From NCBI GenBank assembly GCA_017626395.1, contig JAGAIU010000028.1:49930-113929 (forward strand): a DNA stretch of 64,000 nucleotides. The letters are read 5' to 3'. Shown one piece after another: positions 36,498 through 45,604 of this stretch. Source of the DNA: Clostridia bacterium. GTDB lineage: Bacteria; Bacillota; Clostridia; TANB77; CAG-465. Each line of letters begins with the position of its first letter. The first letter of the stretch is position 1. Made by a program: the position numbers and the translations under genes. The notes beneath the pieces were generated by a model. That model did not search any database. It was not told the origin of the DNA and saw only the letters and a program-made list of their open reading frames with translations.

Positions 36498-37862
36498 ATG
36501 AGAAAATATTTTGGAACAGATGGAATAAGAAGAATTGCAAATACTGAACTTACACCAGAGTTAGTATATAAAGTAGCAAAAGCTGGAGCATATGTATTAT
36601 CTAAACATACAGATCATACACCAACAATTTTTATAGGAAGAGATACTAGAATTTCTGGTACTTTAATAGAGAGTGCTATGATAGCTGGATTTTTAAGCTA
36701 TGGTGCTAATGTAAAAACTTTAGGGGTTATGCCAACACCTGCTGTTGCATATCTAACTCGTAAATTTAAAGCAGATGCATCAGTAGTTATTTCAGCATCA
36801 CATAATACATTTGAATTTAACGGAGTAAAATACTTCAGTAATAAAGGAACAAAAATTCCAGATAGCTTGGAAGAAGAAATAGAAGAAGTTATGGAATCTG
36901 GAAAACTTGAGGAACTTACAGCTATTAATGATAAAATAGGCATAAGTGAAAATAGAGAAGATTTAGCAGAAGAATATGTATTCTTCTTTAGAAAAATCTT
37001 TGAAGACAAATTACTAGATCATTTAGATGATAACTTCAAAGTTGTAATAGATACAGCAAATGGAGCAACTAGTAAAATCGCACCAAGAGTATTTAAAGCT
37101 TTAGGAATTAACTATGAAGTAATAAACAATACACCAGATGGAATTAACATTAACCATAATTGCGGTTCTACACATATAGATAACCTTGCTAAATATGTTG
37201 TTGAAAATGGATTTAGCTTGGGTATTGCATATGATGGTGATGGAGACAGATGTCTATGTGTAGATGAAAAAGGTAATATCTTAGATGGAGATATAATCCT
37301 TGCTATAATATCAGATTATCTAAAACAACAAGGAAAACTAAAAAAAGATACAGTGGTTGCTACAGTTATGAGTAACTTAGGACTTAAAAAATACTGTAAA
37401 GATAATGGGTTAAATTTTGAACAAACTAATGTAGGAGATAGATATGTTCTAGAAAATATGCTTGCTAATGGATATAATCTTGGTGGAGAACAATCTGGAC
37501 ATATTATATTCTTAGACTATAACCCTACTGGAGATGGAATACTTACATCTTTAATGCTTGTTGAGATATTATTAACAGCTAAGAAAAGTGCAAGTGAACT
37601 AGCAAAGAAAATTAATATTTATCCACAAATATTAATAAATGCTAAAGTTCCATCAGATAAAAAATATGCATACAAAGAAGATGAAGTAATTAAAGTTGCA
37701 ATTGAGAAAATAGAAGAAGAATTCTCTGGAAATGGTAGAGTATTAATTAGACCATCAGGCACAGAACCTTTAGTAAGAGTAATGATTGAAGGAGAAAATC
37801 AAGAAGTTATTAGTGCTAAAGCAAGAGAACTTGCAGATTTAATTGAAAGCAGATTAAATTAA
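36498..37862 (+). CDS. glmM: Phosphoglucosamine mutase
   Basis: Converts glucosamine-6-phosphate to glucosamine-1-phosphate for peptidoglycan precursors. All four family loops are visible in 454 residues: FGTDGIRR start, phosphoserine loop SASHN (about residue 100), metal loop DGDGDR, sugar loop GGEQSGH and phosphate loop RPSGTEPLVRVM. AGGAGG precedes the ATG; it may be read through from pflA 46 bases upstream. Confidence 0.95.
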   Translation: MRKYFGTDGIRRIANTELTPELVYKVAKAGAYVLSKHTDHTPTIFIGRDTRISGTLIESAMIAGFLSYGANVKTLGVMPTPAVAYLTRKFKADASVVISASHNTFEFNGVKYFSNKGTKIPDSLEEEIEEVMESGKLEELTAINDKIGISENREDLAEEYVFFFRKIFEDKLLDHLDDNFKVVIDTANGATSKIAPRVFKALGINYEVINNTPDGININHNCGSTHIDNLAKYVVENGFSLGIAYDGDGDRCLCVDEKGNILDGDIILAIISDYLKQQGKLKKDTVVATVMSNLGLKKYCKDNGLNFEQTNVGDRYVLENMLANGYNLGGEQSGHIIFLDYNPTGDGILTSLMLVEILLTAKKSASELAKKINIYPQILINAKVPSDKKYAYKEDEVIKVAIEKIEEEFSGNGRVLIRPSGTEPLVRVMIEGENQEVISAKARELADLIESRLN

Positions 37863-37877
37863 TATAAAATAAAAATT

Positions 37878-37919
37878 AAATAGCTAAAAGAAAAGAATTC
37901 TTTTAGCTATTTTTTTACT
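37878..37919 (+). terminator. Terminator of glmM
   Basis: AAATAGCTAAAAG / CTTTTAGCTATTT (37878-37890 with 37900-37912), T tract. Confidence 0.87.
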
Positions 37920-38062
37920 TTTATTAAATAAAAAATAGATATAATTTTACGATGAAAAAACAAGTTAGAAATATTGAAAATCAACTAAAAAATAATATAA
38001 TGGATATGTATTTGAAAGTCGGCTTTAAAATATAAAATCAAAATAAGGAAGTGAAAAGAATT

Positions 38063-38941
38063 ATGAAAGAAAAAGCAATTTTAAATCCGACAAATGATTA
38101 CGTTTTTAAAAGGATTTTTGGTAGAAAAAATAATGAAGACATAACAAGAGGTTTTATAGAAGCGGTAACAGGTGTAAGATATGAAGAAATAAATTTAGAA
38201 GATACACCAATACTTGAAAGAGATTTGCTAGAAAACAAAATGGGAATATTAGATGTAAAAGTAATAGCAAATAAATATAATGACATAGATATAGAGATGC
38301 AAGTCGTAAAATCTGAACACATAGCAGATAGGATTTTATGGTATTGGTCTAAAATGTATTCAGCATCTATTGAAAGAGGAAAAGGATATAGCAGTACCAA
38401 AAGAGCTATATGTATTTTGATAGCAGACTTTAGCTTAGAGAACTTGAAAAATATTCCAAATTACCACACTATTTGGAATATAAGGGAAAGTAAATATAGT
38501 AATATAATCTTGACAGAAAAGCTAGAAATTCATATAATTGAATTAGAAAAGCTGGAAAATATGAAAGATTTAACTGTTGAAAATAAAAAATTACTTAATT
38601 GGTGTAAATTCATAAAGAGTCCAGATAGTGTGGAGGCTTCAATTATGAAAGAAAATGAAGAAATTAAAAAAGCTAAAGAAGAATTAGATAAAATAAGTCA
38701 AGATGCTAAAGAAAGAAGATTAGCAGAGCTTAGAGAAAAAGCATTGATGGATGAAATGGCTATTAGAGATAGTGGATATAATGAAGGACATGATGATGGC
38801 AAAAAGGAAGGGAAAATAGAAGGCAGAATAGAAACTCAAATAGAAATTACTAAAAATATGCTAAATGGAAAATTTACTGTAGAACAAATTTCTGAACTAA
38901 CCGGTTTATCTGTTGATGAGATAAAAAAATTAAAAGAGTAA
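38063..38941 (+). CDS. Rpn-family nuclease (PD-(D/E)XK, transposase_31-like)
   Basis: A 292-residue protein of the Rpn/TIGR01784 group. It begins with ILNPTNDYVFKRIFG, the family start, and keeps the nuclease core MGILDVKVIAN ... DIDIEMQV (Asp, then Glu-x-Gln) and the RILWYWSKMY segment. The C-terminal third is a charged coiled coil ending in a helix-turn-helix-like EQISELTGLSVDEIKKLK. These proteins act as endonucleases, sometimes as toxin-like recombination-promoting factors or phage defence genes, and are not classic IS transposases; no terminal repeats are seen here. ATG chosen with AAGGAAG upstream rather than the GTG at 38051. Confidence 0.9.
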   Translation: MKEKAILNPTNDYVFKRIFGRKNNEDITRGFIEAVTGVRYEEINLEDTPILERDLLENKMGILDVKVIANKYNDIDIEMQVVKSEHIADRILWYWSKMYSASIERGKGYSSTKRAICILIADFSLENLKNIPNYHTIWNIRESKYSNIILTEKLEIHIIELEKLENMKDLTVENKKLLNWCKFIKSPDSVEASIMKENEEIKKAKEELDKISQDAKERRLAELREKALMDEMAIRDSGYNEGHDDGKKEGKIEGRIETQIEITKNMLNGKFTVEQISELTGLSVDEIKKLKE

Positions 38942-38950
38942 AATACTGTG

Positions 38951-38981
38951 GAAGACTATATTAAAAATAGTCTTCTTTTTT
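38951..38981 (+). terminator. Terminator of the Rpn gene
   Basis: GAAGACTAT / ATAGTCTTC (38951-38959 with 38967-38975), T6. Confidence 0.87.
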
Positions 38982-39027
38982 GTTTCAAAAATATTTCAAA
39001 AATACGCAAACAATTTGCATATTTGGG

Positions 39028-39057
39028 TTGACCTCACTTAATTTTCTGTGGTATAAT
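39028..39057 (+). promoter_or_regulatory. Promoter of mgtE
   Basis: TTGACC (39028-39033), 18-base spacer, TATAAT (39052-39057) preceded by TGG (extended -10): one of the strongest promoters in the window. Confidence 0.88.
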
Positions 39058-39062
39058 TATAG

Positions 39063-39118
39063 TGTAGTTAATATTACTACATTATTTATATAAGACTATC
39101 TAATAAGTAGTCTTTTTT
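39063..39118 (+). promoter_or_regulatory. mgtE leader with attenuator-like terminator
   Basis: Transcript start is expected near 39064. A first hairpin TGTAGT / ACTACA (39063-39068 with 39076-39081) is followed by a terminator AAGACTA / TAGTCTT (39092-39098 with 39108-39114) and T6, all before the mgtE start. The segment ACTAC (39076-39080) can pair with GTAGT on its left (39064-39068) or with GTAGT (39107-39111) of the terminator's right arm. It could work as an attenuator or make a roughly 55-nucleotide RNA. It is far too short for an M-box. Confidence 0.62.
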
Positions 39119-39155
39119 GTTATCAATTTTTAAGAAAGGTGGGGATTTTAGTATT

Positions 39156-40505
39156 ATGTTAGAAAGAGATTTTGAAGTAGAAAAAGTTCTAGAATTAATA
39201 GAACAAAAGGAGTTTAATGAATTAAAAAGATACTTGGAAAGGATAAATGGTGCTGATTTCCCGAGTATTTTTGAAGAAATTGACGAAGAAGATTTAATAA
39301 TTGTATTTAGATTATTAGACAAAGAAAAAGCTGCTGAAATATTTGCAGAATTAGACGCAGATATGCAAGAAAGACTTATTAACTCATTTTCAGATGTTGA
39401 ATTAAAAAATGTAGTAGAAAAATTATTTATTGATGATACAGTAGATATGATAGAAGAAATGCCTTCTAACGTTGTAAAACGTGTATTAAGAGCTGTAAGT
39501 GATGAGGATAGAAAAATTATAAATGAAATATTAAACTATCCAGAAGATAGTGCAGGAAGCATAATGACAACTGAATTTATCGATTTAAAAGAAGATATGA
39601 CAGTTGCACAGGCTTTCGATAAAATTAAAAAAATAGGATTAACAACAGAAACTGTATACAACTGTTATGTTGTTAACAAAAATAGAAAACTACTAGGTGT
39701 AATAGATATTAAAGATTTATTAGTTGCCGAAAGAGATCAAAAAGTAACAGAATTAATAGATCCAGATATAATAGCTGTTACAACCTTAGATGATAGAGAA
39801 GATGTTGCTAAAGCATTCGATAAATATGACTATGTAGCACTTCCAGTAGTAGATAAAGAAGAAAGATTAGTAGGTATTATAACAGTAGATGATGCCATCG
39901 ATGTAATGATTGAAGAAACATCTGAAGACTTTGAAAAAATGGCTGCGATATCTCCAAATGAGGATGGATATTATAAAACAACTGTTGTAGAACATGCTAA
40001 AAATAGAATATTCTGGTTATTATTCTTAATGTTTTCTTCAATAGTAACAGGAGCTGTTATTACACATTATGAACAAGCTTTTGCTGCTTTACCATTACTT
40101 GTTTCATTCATTCCAATGATAATGGGAACAGGTGGTAATTGTGGTTCTCAGTCTTCAACACTTGTTATTCGTGGTTTGGCTGTAGATGAAATTAAATCAA
40201 AAGATTTTCTTAAAGTTTGGTGGAAAGAAATAAGGGTTGCTGTAATTGTTGGGGTTATAATGGCAATTGTAAATGGTATTAGAATTTTTGTACAATATCA
40301 TGACATACAATTAGGCATTGTGGTAGGACTTACACTTATCGTCACAATTATGCTATCTAAAAGCATAGGCTGTATGCTTCCTTTAATTTGTAAAAAATTA
40401 AAATTAGATCCAGCTATAATGGCTGCACCGCTAATTTCTACTATATTAGATACATGTTCAGTACTTGTATTCTTTAATATAGCAGTAGCAATTATGAATA
40501 TATAA
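39156..40505 (+). CDS. mgtE: MgtE-type magnesium transporter
   Basis: Mg(II) channel/transporter of 449 residues. Domain order is standard: N-terminal helical MgtE_N superhelix (1-130), two CBS domains (about 135-260) that sense cytoplasmic Mg, and a five-helix membrane domain with the pore motif FIPMIMGTGGNCGSQSS. ATG at 39156 lies behind AAAGGTGGGG. It sits downstream of an attenuator-like leader. Confidence 0.94.
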   Translation: MLERDFEVEKVLELIEQKEFNELKRYLERINGADFPSIFEEIDEEDLIIVFRLLDKEKAAEIFAELDADMQERLINSFSDVELKNVVEKLFIDDTVDMIEEMPSNVVKRVLRAVSDEDRKIINEILNYPEDSAGSIMTTEFIDLKEDMTVAQAFDKIKKIGLTTETVYNCYVVNKNRKLLGVIDIKDLLVAERDQKVTELIDPDIIAVTTLDDREDVAKAFDKYDYVALPVVDKEERLVGIITVDDAIDVMIEETSEDFEKMAAISPNEDGYYKTTVVEHAKNRIFWLLFLMFSSIVTGAVITHYEQAFAALPLLVSFIPMIMGTGGNCGSQSSTLVIRGLAVDEIKSKDFLKVWWKEIRVAVIVGVIMAIVNGIRIFVQYHDIQLGIVVGLTLIVTIMLSKSIGCMLPLICKKLKLDPAIMAAPLISTILDTCSVLVFFNIAVAIMNI

Positions 40506-40510
40506 TATAA

Positions 40511-40551
40511 AAAAAGTATCCTAAAGTAACATTTGGGATGCTTTTTTTTAT
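40511..40551 (+). terminator. Terminator of mgtE
   Basis: AAAGTATCCTAAA stem paired with TTTGGGATGCTTT (wobbles included), T8 tail. Confidence 0.8.
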
Positions 40552-40670
40552 ATTATGTATTGAAAAAAGAAATAGTTGTGTAAGTAAAATGATGTAGTGA
40601 ATGTTATAAGTGTAAAAGATAATGAAAAATGTATAATAAGTGAAAATTATATAAATAATAAAAAATGTAT

Positions 40671-40721
40671 TTAAAATAACTATCTTTTTATGATATACTA
40701 ATGTTAGCAAGATAGTTATTT
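40671..40721 (+). promoter_or_regulatory. Promoter flanked by a 12-base inverted repeat
   Basis: TATACT at 40694-40699, preceded by TGA, lies between perfect 12-base inverted arms (40674-40685 and 40710-40721, AAATAACTATCT type). The left arm covers the -35 position (TTAAAA at 40671-40676). Candidate operator or leader hairpin for the reductase-like gene. The rest of the 239-base gap shows no other feature. Confidence 0.55.
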
Positions 40722-40744
40722 ATTTTGCATGAGGAGGTATTTTT

Positions 40745-41818
40745 ATGAGTAAAATTAAAGTTGCCCAATATGGTTGCGGAAAAATGTCAGTGTATACAAT
40801 GAGATATGTATACGAAAAAGGTGCTGAAATAGTAGCAGCATTAGACATTGATGAAAGTAAATTTGGTAAAGACATATCTACTATAATGGGTGGAGAAGAA
40901 AAAGGAGTAGTAATTAGTGATGCAAAAAATGCTGAATTAGTTTTAAAAGAAGCTAAACCAGATATTTGTATAATAACTACAATGAGTCTATTTAGTGATG
41001 TATATGACGCTTTTGAAATTTGTGCTAAACTTGGAATTAACGCAATTTCAACTTGTGAGGAAGCATTTTATCCTGAAAATTCTAATCCAACTTTAACTGA
41101 AAAACTAGATAAATTAGCAAAGGAAACTGGATGTACTTTAACTGGTGCTGGATATCAAGATATATTCTGGGGAAATTTAATAACAGTATTAGGTGGTGCT
41201 ACACATAAAATTACAAAAATTAAAGGAAGTTCAAGCTATAATGTTGAAGACTATGGTATAGCATTAGCTAAAGCTCATGGTTCAGGACTAACATTAGAAC
41301 AATTTGATAAAGAAGTTGCATCAGTGGATAAAGTAACTGATGAAGAACGTCAAGAAGTTATAAATAAAGGTGAATATTTACCATCATATATGTGGAATGT
41401 TAATGGATGGCTTGCAGATAAAATGGGGCTTACAATTACTCATCAAACACAAGTTACAGTTCCTACAACATATAAAGAAGACTTATATTCTTCAACACTT
41501 GGAATGACAGTAAAAGCAGGTGATGCTACAGGTATGTCAGCAGTTGTAACAAGTGAAACAAAAGAAGGAATAGTATTTGAAACTGAATGTATAGGTAAAG
41601 TATATGGCCCAGATGAATGTGATAGAAATGAATGGACTATATATGGTGAACCGGATACTACAGTTGTAATAACAAGACCTGCTACTGTTGAACTTACATG
41701 TGCTACAATTGTAAATAGACTTCCAGATGTAATAAATGCAAAACCAGGATTTGTACCAACAAGTCAAATGCCTATATTACAATATAGAACAAAAGCATTA
41801 GATGAATATTTAAATTAA
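40745..41818 (+). CDS. Dihydrodipicolinate-reductase-like oxidoreductase
   Basis: A 357-residue NAD(P)-dependent enzyme with a Rossmann start (IKVAQYGCGKMS, rather than GxxGxMG) and the central GxGYQDIFWG segment. Its length and layout are those of the clade that includes 2,4-diaminopentanoate dehydrogenase of clostridial ornithine degradation, longer than ordinary DapB (~260). No other ornithine-pathway or lysine-pathway gene is near, so the substrate is open. GAGGAGG precedes the ATG. Confidence 0.78.
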   Translation: MSKIKVAQYGCGKMSVYTMRYVYEKGAEIVAALDIDESKFGKDISTIMGGEEKGVVISDAKNAELVLKEAKPDICIITTMSLFSDVYDAFEICAKLGINAISTCEEAFYPENSNPTLTEKLDKLAKETGCTLTGAGYQDIFWGNLITVLGGATHKITKIKGSSSYNVEDYGIALAKAHGSGLTLEQFDKEVASVDKVTDEERQEVINKGEYLPSYMWNVNGWLADKMGLTITHQTQVTVPTTYKEDLYSSTLGMTVKAGDATGMSAVVTSETKEGIVFETECIGKVYGPDECDRNEWTIYGEPDTTVVITRPATVELTCATIVNRLPDVINAKPGFVPTSQMPILQYRTKALDEYLN

Positions 41819-41835
41819 TAATGTCGAAAAAATGT

Positions 41836-41872
41836 AAAGAGTTATGATATAAAAATCATAGCTCTTTTTTTA
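41836..41872 (+). terminator. Terminator of the reductase-like gene
   Basis: AAAGAGTTATGAT / ATCATAGCTCTTT (41836-41848 with 41855-41867, one wobble), T tail. Confidence 0.85.
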
Positions 41873-41983
41873 CATAATTTATGAAAAAGGCTATTGCTAA
41901 TTGTGTGGAGTAGCAGTATAATAATCTAGCAATTTGATAGTTAGATAAAGTATTAATATACACTATGGAAAGGAGGGATATAT

Positions 41984-42871
41984 ATGCTTTTAGTGACGGG
42001 TAGAAAATATTCTGGAAAGTCTACTATTAAAAATAGACTAGCAAGAGAAAAAAAGCTAAAGAATGTAACTGTATATACGACAAGAAAAAAGATGCCACAA
42101 GATGTAATGAAAAAGTATTACAGATTTATAACTTCTCAAGAGTTCGAGAAAATGAAAGAACAAGGAAAATTCAAATTTGTTACTACAAATAGCTTAGGAG
42201 GATTAAGCGGCTTTTTAAGTTCAGATTTTGAAAGAAGTGATACTATTTTAGAATTAGACTTTAGTACATTAATGGCTATTATAGGAGAACTGCCTCAAAG
42301 TTGTAAAGTTGTTTTTGTAGATGCTGCTACAGGAGTTAGATTTGATAGAATGGTAAAAGATACACATAGTATACCAGAAGCTTTTAATGTGCTACATACT
42401 GAAAATTTCAAAGGATATGATTTACCTTTTGGAATAGTTGTAGATAATTCGCTAAATGATGGTGGCAAGGCAGCTACTATAAACATTTTAAGTAGTTTGG
42501 AACAATATAATAACAGAGATGTTATTCAAGCAGAGAGTGTTAAAGCTAAAAGAAAATATATCACTCCGCTTGCATCGCCACAAGATACAACTAATATTAG
42601 AAAATTTCTAGCCTACGAACAATGGGCTATACAAGATATTAGAAGAACATGTAATTTGAGTAGCCCAGATGGAAGAGAATTTGCCAAAAGTATGTATAGA
42701 AACTATTTGAGTGAGTTTAAGAGTTTAACCTTGACAGAAACTAGATTTGATTCTACTAGTAAAGAGATAAGTATAATACTGGATGGAATGCATTTTCCAC
42801 TTGCAAAAGATGAATCTTTTGAGCCAGAGACTAGAGGTACATCAAGAGTAAAAAGTATAAGAGAAAGATGA
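41984..42871 (+). CDS. Guanylate-kinase-like P-loop protein with extra C-terminal domain
   Basis: A 295-residue protein. N-terminal half looks like guanylate kinase: P-loop GRKYSGKST (residues 6-14), VYTTRKKMPQD in place of the TTRxPRxGE GMP site, YYRFITSQEFEKM for the xYxFVxxxEF segment. GMP-binding residues are only partly kept, so a nucleotide kinase activity is doubtful. The C-terminal half (about 200-295: FLAYEQWAIQDIRRTC, ILDGMHFPLAKDE) is unassigned. AGGAGG precedes the ATG. Its stop is in the shared convergent terminator. Confidence 0.72.
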   Translation: MLLVTGRKYSGKSTIKNRLAREKKLKNVTVYTTRKKMPQDVMKKYYRFITSQEFEKMKEQGKFKFVTTNSLGGLSGFLSSDFERSDTILELDFSTLMAIIGELPQSCKVVFVDAATGVRFDRMVKDTHSIPEAFNVLHTENFKGYDLPFGIVVDNSLNDGGKAATINILSSLEQYNNRDVIQAESVKAKRKYITPLASPQDTTNIRKFLAYEQWAIQDIRRTCNLSSPDGREFAKSMYRNYLSEFKSLTLTETRFDSTSKEISIILDGMHFPLAKDESFEPETRGTSRVKSIRER

Positions 42872-42895
42872 ATAAATTATTCATCTTTCTTTTTT
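42863..42895. terminator. Bidirectional terminator overlapping two stop codons
   Basis: GAAAGATGAATA-type stem (42863-42873 with 42879-42889). The plus-strand stop (42869-42871) is in the left arm and the stop of the convergent minus-strand gene (42877-42879) is in the loop and right arm. Confidence 0.82.
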
Positions 42896-43713
42896 ATGTT
42901 GTTATATAAATTTAAATAGATATCAAAGTTTTTTATATCATATTTATGGCATCTACACATTCTAATAAATAATACTACTGTGTACAACGAGAACTTTTTG
43001 TTACTATTTTCATTTTCAAATAAAGATAAAATATAAGTTATATCAAGATTTTTTAAAACACTTGCATTAGATAGGAGTGCAAAATAAAAGTCATATAAAT
43101 AATCTCCAATTACAGGCATTGGATCAATTACTTTAAATGAATTATTATTTATTATAAAATTATGAAATCCAAAATCTCCATGAATTAATTTAGGTACAAT
43201 AGAATATTTTTTTATATTTTCTAAAGCATAATCTACAATTTCATAATCTATATTTAAATCTTTAAATTCTTTTTTACTATAATCAACCTCATCTTTTAAA
43301 AATTCATACCAATTATTATTTTCTTCATATAAATAGCCATATCCTTCATTTGAATATTTTTTATATTGTGAAACTATATCTTTTAGAATATTAATATATT
43401 GTGGAATATCTGCTTGAGGTATTATTTTCTTACATTCTCCATCAATAAATTCAAAGCAGATATATTTTAAATCAGTATTTAAACAGATTATTTTTTGAAA
43501 ATAAGATATATTAGAATAGAGTGTTAAAAATTCTAATTGTGTTTTAAATGTAATATCATCCATAGCTTTTACTAAATATTTATTTTTTAATTTAAATACA
43601 ATGGAATCAGAAGCTCCATCAGTAAAGAAAAATAAATCATCTTTTGAAATATTTATATTTAATTTAGAAGTTATATCTAAAAGGATATTATCTATATAAT
43701 TTTCTTTGTCCAT
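42877..43713 (-). CDS. Aminoglycoside/choline kinase-like phosphotransferase
   Basis: A 278-residue protein of the APH/ChoK kinase fold. Brenner motif HGDFGFHNF supplies the catalytic Asp and Asn, and VIDPMPVIGD is the metal-binding DxD-type segment; an N-lobe Lys lies in KYLVKAMD. The substrate is a small hydroxyl compound that cannot be named; antibiotic phosphorylation is possible but homologues with other substrates are common. ATG at 43713 is preferred over GTG at 43725 because GGTGA lies between. Confidence 0.8.
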   Translation of the reverse strand: MDKENYIDNILLDITSKLNINISKDDLFFFTDGASDSIVFKLKNKYLVKAMDDITFKTQLEFLTLYSNISYFQKIICLNTDLKYICFEFIDGECKKIIPQADIPQYINILKDIVSQYKKYSNEGYGYLYEENNNWYEFLKDEVDYSKKEFKDLNIDYEIVDYALENIKKYSIVPKLIHGDFGFHNFIINNNSFKVIDPMPVIGDYLYDFYFALLSNASVLKNLDITYILSLFENENSNKKFSLYTVVLFIRMCRCHKYDIKNFDIYLNLYNNIKKKDE

Positions 43714-43838
43714 TTTAATCACCAAAGATATTATATCATGGTATTTTAAAATAGTTATATAAATATGATTAAAATTATATTACAAAGTAGAAAAAACTTT
43801 TTTCTTTATGCTATAATCAAAATATGAGAGGTGTTTAT

Positions 43839-44471
43839 ATGATTAATGAATTTAATGTACTTTGTCATAGTGCAGTAAGAATAGTTGCAGATAATAAAAT
43901 AATATATGTTGATCCATTTGGGTTAGAAAATGAGCTTAATGATGCAGACTATATTTGTATTACACATTCACATTATGATCATTTTTCACCAGAAGATATT
44001 TTAAAAGTAAAAAAAGAAGAAAGTATAATAATTATAACTGAAGATATATACATACCAGTTTTAAAACTTGGATTTAATGAAAATAAAATTGTTATTGTAG
44101 AGCCTGAACAAAAATACAATATAAACAATCTTTTAATTGAAACAGTTAGTGCATATAACATAGATAAAGCTTTTCATCCAAAAGAAAATGGTTGGGTAGG
44201 TTATATATTTAATTTAGAATGTGAAAGAATATACGTAGCAGGAGATACAGATATAACACCTGAAAATTTAGCTATTAAATGTGATTTAGCATTTGTGCCT
44301 GTTGGAGGAACATATACAATGGATTATGCAGAAGCTGCTAAACTTGTAAATAGAATAATGCCAACAATTGCTGTTCCTACACATTATGCCAAAGTAGTAG
44401 GTTCAAAAGAAGATGCTAAAAACTTTAAATGTTTAGTAAATAAAAAAATTGAATGTAAAATTATGATATAA
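43839..44471 (+). CDS. UlaG/UPF0173-like MBL-fold metal-dependent hydrolase
   Basis: A 210-residue metallo-beta-lactamase-fold hydrolase. Metal motifs: THSHYDHF (HxHxDH), GDTDI (bridging Asp) and PTHYAK (late His). Compact, without extra domains. GAGGTG precedes the ATG at 43839; the ATG at 43824 lies before this site. A TGCTATAAT extended -10 lies at 43809-43817. Substrate unknown. The next gene starts 14 bases later. Confidence 0.87.
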   Translation: MINEFNVLCHSAVRIVADNKIIYVDPFGLENELNDADYICITHSHYDHFSPEDILKVKKEESIIIITEDIYIPVLKLGFNENKIVIVEPEQKYNINNLLIETVSAYNIDKAFHPKENGWVGYIFNLECERIYVAGDTDITPENLAIKCDLAFVPVGGTYTMDYAEAAKLVNRIMPTIAVPTHYAKVVGSKEDAKNFKCLVNKKIECKIMI

Positions 44472-44485
44472 AAGAGGTGATTTTT

Positions 44486-45595
44486 ATGATATATGATCAA
44501 GATGATGATGTGAATTTTTTATCAGATAAAAAAATAGAAGAATTAAGACGTGAGCCTCAGGAGACTAGAAGACGTGGTGGTGCATATCAAAATATTTCAG
44601 AACCACCAAAACAACCACGTGTTGAAAGAGCAGTTGTGCCTCAAAAAGAGGAAGAAAAGGAAAAGCTAGATGTAGTTACCATAGTAGTAATAGCACTTGC
44701 TGTTATTGTAGTAATAATTGCAGGAATTGTTATGTTAAAAGTATTAGGTGGAGATTCAGAAGAAAAACCAAGTAATTCTAGTAGTGGTAATGGTGTAAAC
44801 ATAGAGCAATCAAATACTAAACCAAATACTACAAATAGTAGCAATAAAAATAATAACAGTAGCACTAATAATAGTAACAAAAATAATAATACTACAACTA
44901 ATTCTAGTTATTCAATAGCAAATGTAAATGAAAACTATAATGCTTATCCAATTGAAATAGAGAGTGTTGTTCATGTTAAAGGTGGTAACTTCTATAACAA
45001 TAATGACAAAATTAAAGGAGATAAAGCATACGTTGAATATAAGCAAATAAGTGGATTAAAAGATACTCAAAAGCAAGAAAAAATTAACGACATGCTTAAA
45101 AATCTTAGTATAGATCTTTATGATAAAAACTATTTATCAGATAAAGACACATTATTTGTAGATATAACTACAAAAATTAGTGTTAACTTTAATACACTAT
45201 CATATGTAGTATATAGACAAGGTCAAGATATAGATGGAAATGAAGTTGGAGAAGAAGTAAAGACATTAAATATAAGACTAGATACATTAGAAGAAATAGA
45301 TTTTGAAGATTTATTTACAGATAATGCTAATATAAAAGAAATATATACTAAATATATAAAAGGAGAGGTGGATAATTTCTATTTCACTCCTGAAAAAATA
45401 TATGTATATGACGAAGATTTAGAAGAAACAGAAATAGTGATGTCTAAAAATTATTCTAGCATTGCAATATATAAAAGATTTTTATCTGACACAAATTTAT
45501 TTGACAGTAGTTCAACTACTAAAAAAGTATTTACAACTTTAGAAACAACTGTAAGTGAGGAAACTACAGATAGAGCTTTTGTAAAAAATAATTAA
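44486..45595 (+). CDS. Anchored extracytoplasmic protein with Asn/Ser linker
   Basis: A 369-residue single-pass protein: acidic then Arg-rich cytoplasmic N-terminus (about 60 residues), one membrane helix (VTIVVIALAVIVVIIAGIVML), a low-complexity Asn/Ser/Thr/Lys linker (about 95-145), and a folded outer domain (about 150-365) that resembles DUF3298/DUF4163 domains of RsiV/PdaC-type proteins (VEYKQISGL, SVNFNTLSYVVYRQG, NIRLDTLEEIDFEDLF). The assignment of that domain is tentative. ATG after GAGGTG. Confidence 0.78.
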   Translation: MIYDQDDDVNFLSDKKIEELRREPQETRRRGGAYQNISEPPKQPRVERAVVPQKEEEKEKLDVVTIVVIALAVIVVIIAGIVMLKVLGGDSEEKPSNSSSGNGVNIEQSNTKPNTTNSSNKNNNSSTNNSNKNNNTTTNSSYSIANVNENYNAYPIEIESVVHVKGGNFYNNNDKIKGDKAYVEYKQISGLKDTQKQEKINDMLKNLSIDLYDKNYLSDKDTLFVDITTKISVNFNTLSYVVYRQGQDIDGNEVGEEVKTLNIRLDTLEEIDFEDLFTDNANIKEIYTKYIKGEVDNFYFTPEKIYVYDEDLEETEIVMSKNYSSIAIYKRFLSDTNLFDSSSTTKKVFTTLETTVSEETTDRAFVKNN

Positions 45596-45604
45596 TGAAA
45601 AAAT

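Noticed and set aside
38063..38941. Insertion sequence
   Set aside because: The Rpn-type protein is often labelled transposase, but no inverted terminal repeats or target duplications flank it; it sits between ordinary promoter and terminator elements.
38982..39155. M-box magnesium riboswitch before mgtE
   Set aside because: Only about 50 bases lie between the transcription start and the terminator hairpin, too short for the M-box fold.
40492..40710. 72-codon minus-strand frame in the mgtE downstream gap
   Set aside because: It runs through the terminator and the promoter region of the next gene, is composed of low-complexity Ile/Phe/Tyr codons and lacks a ribosome site.
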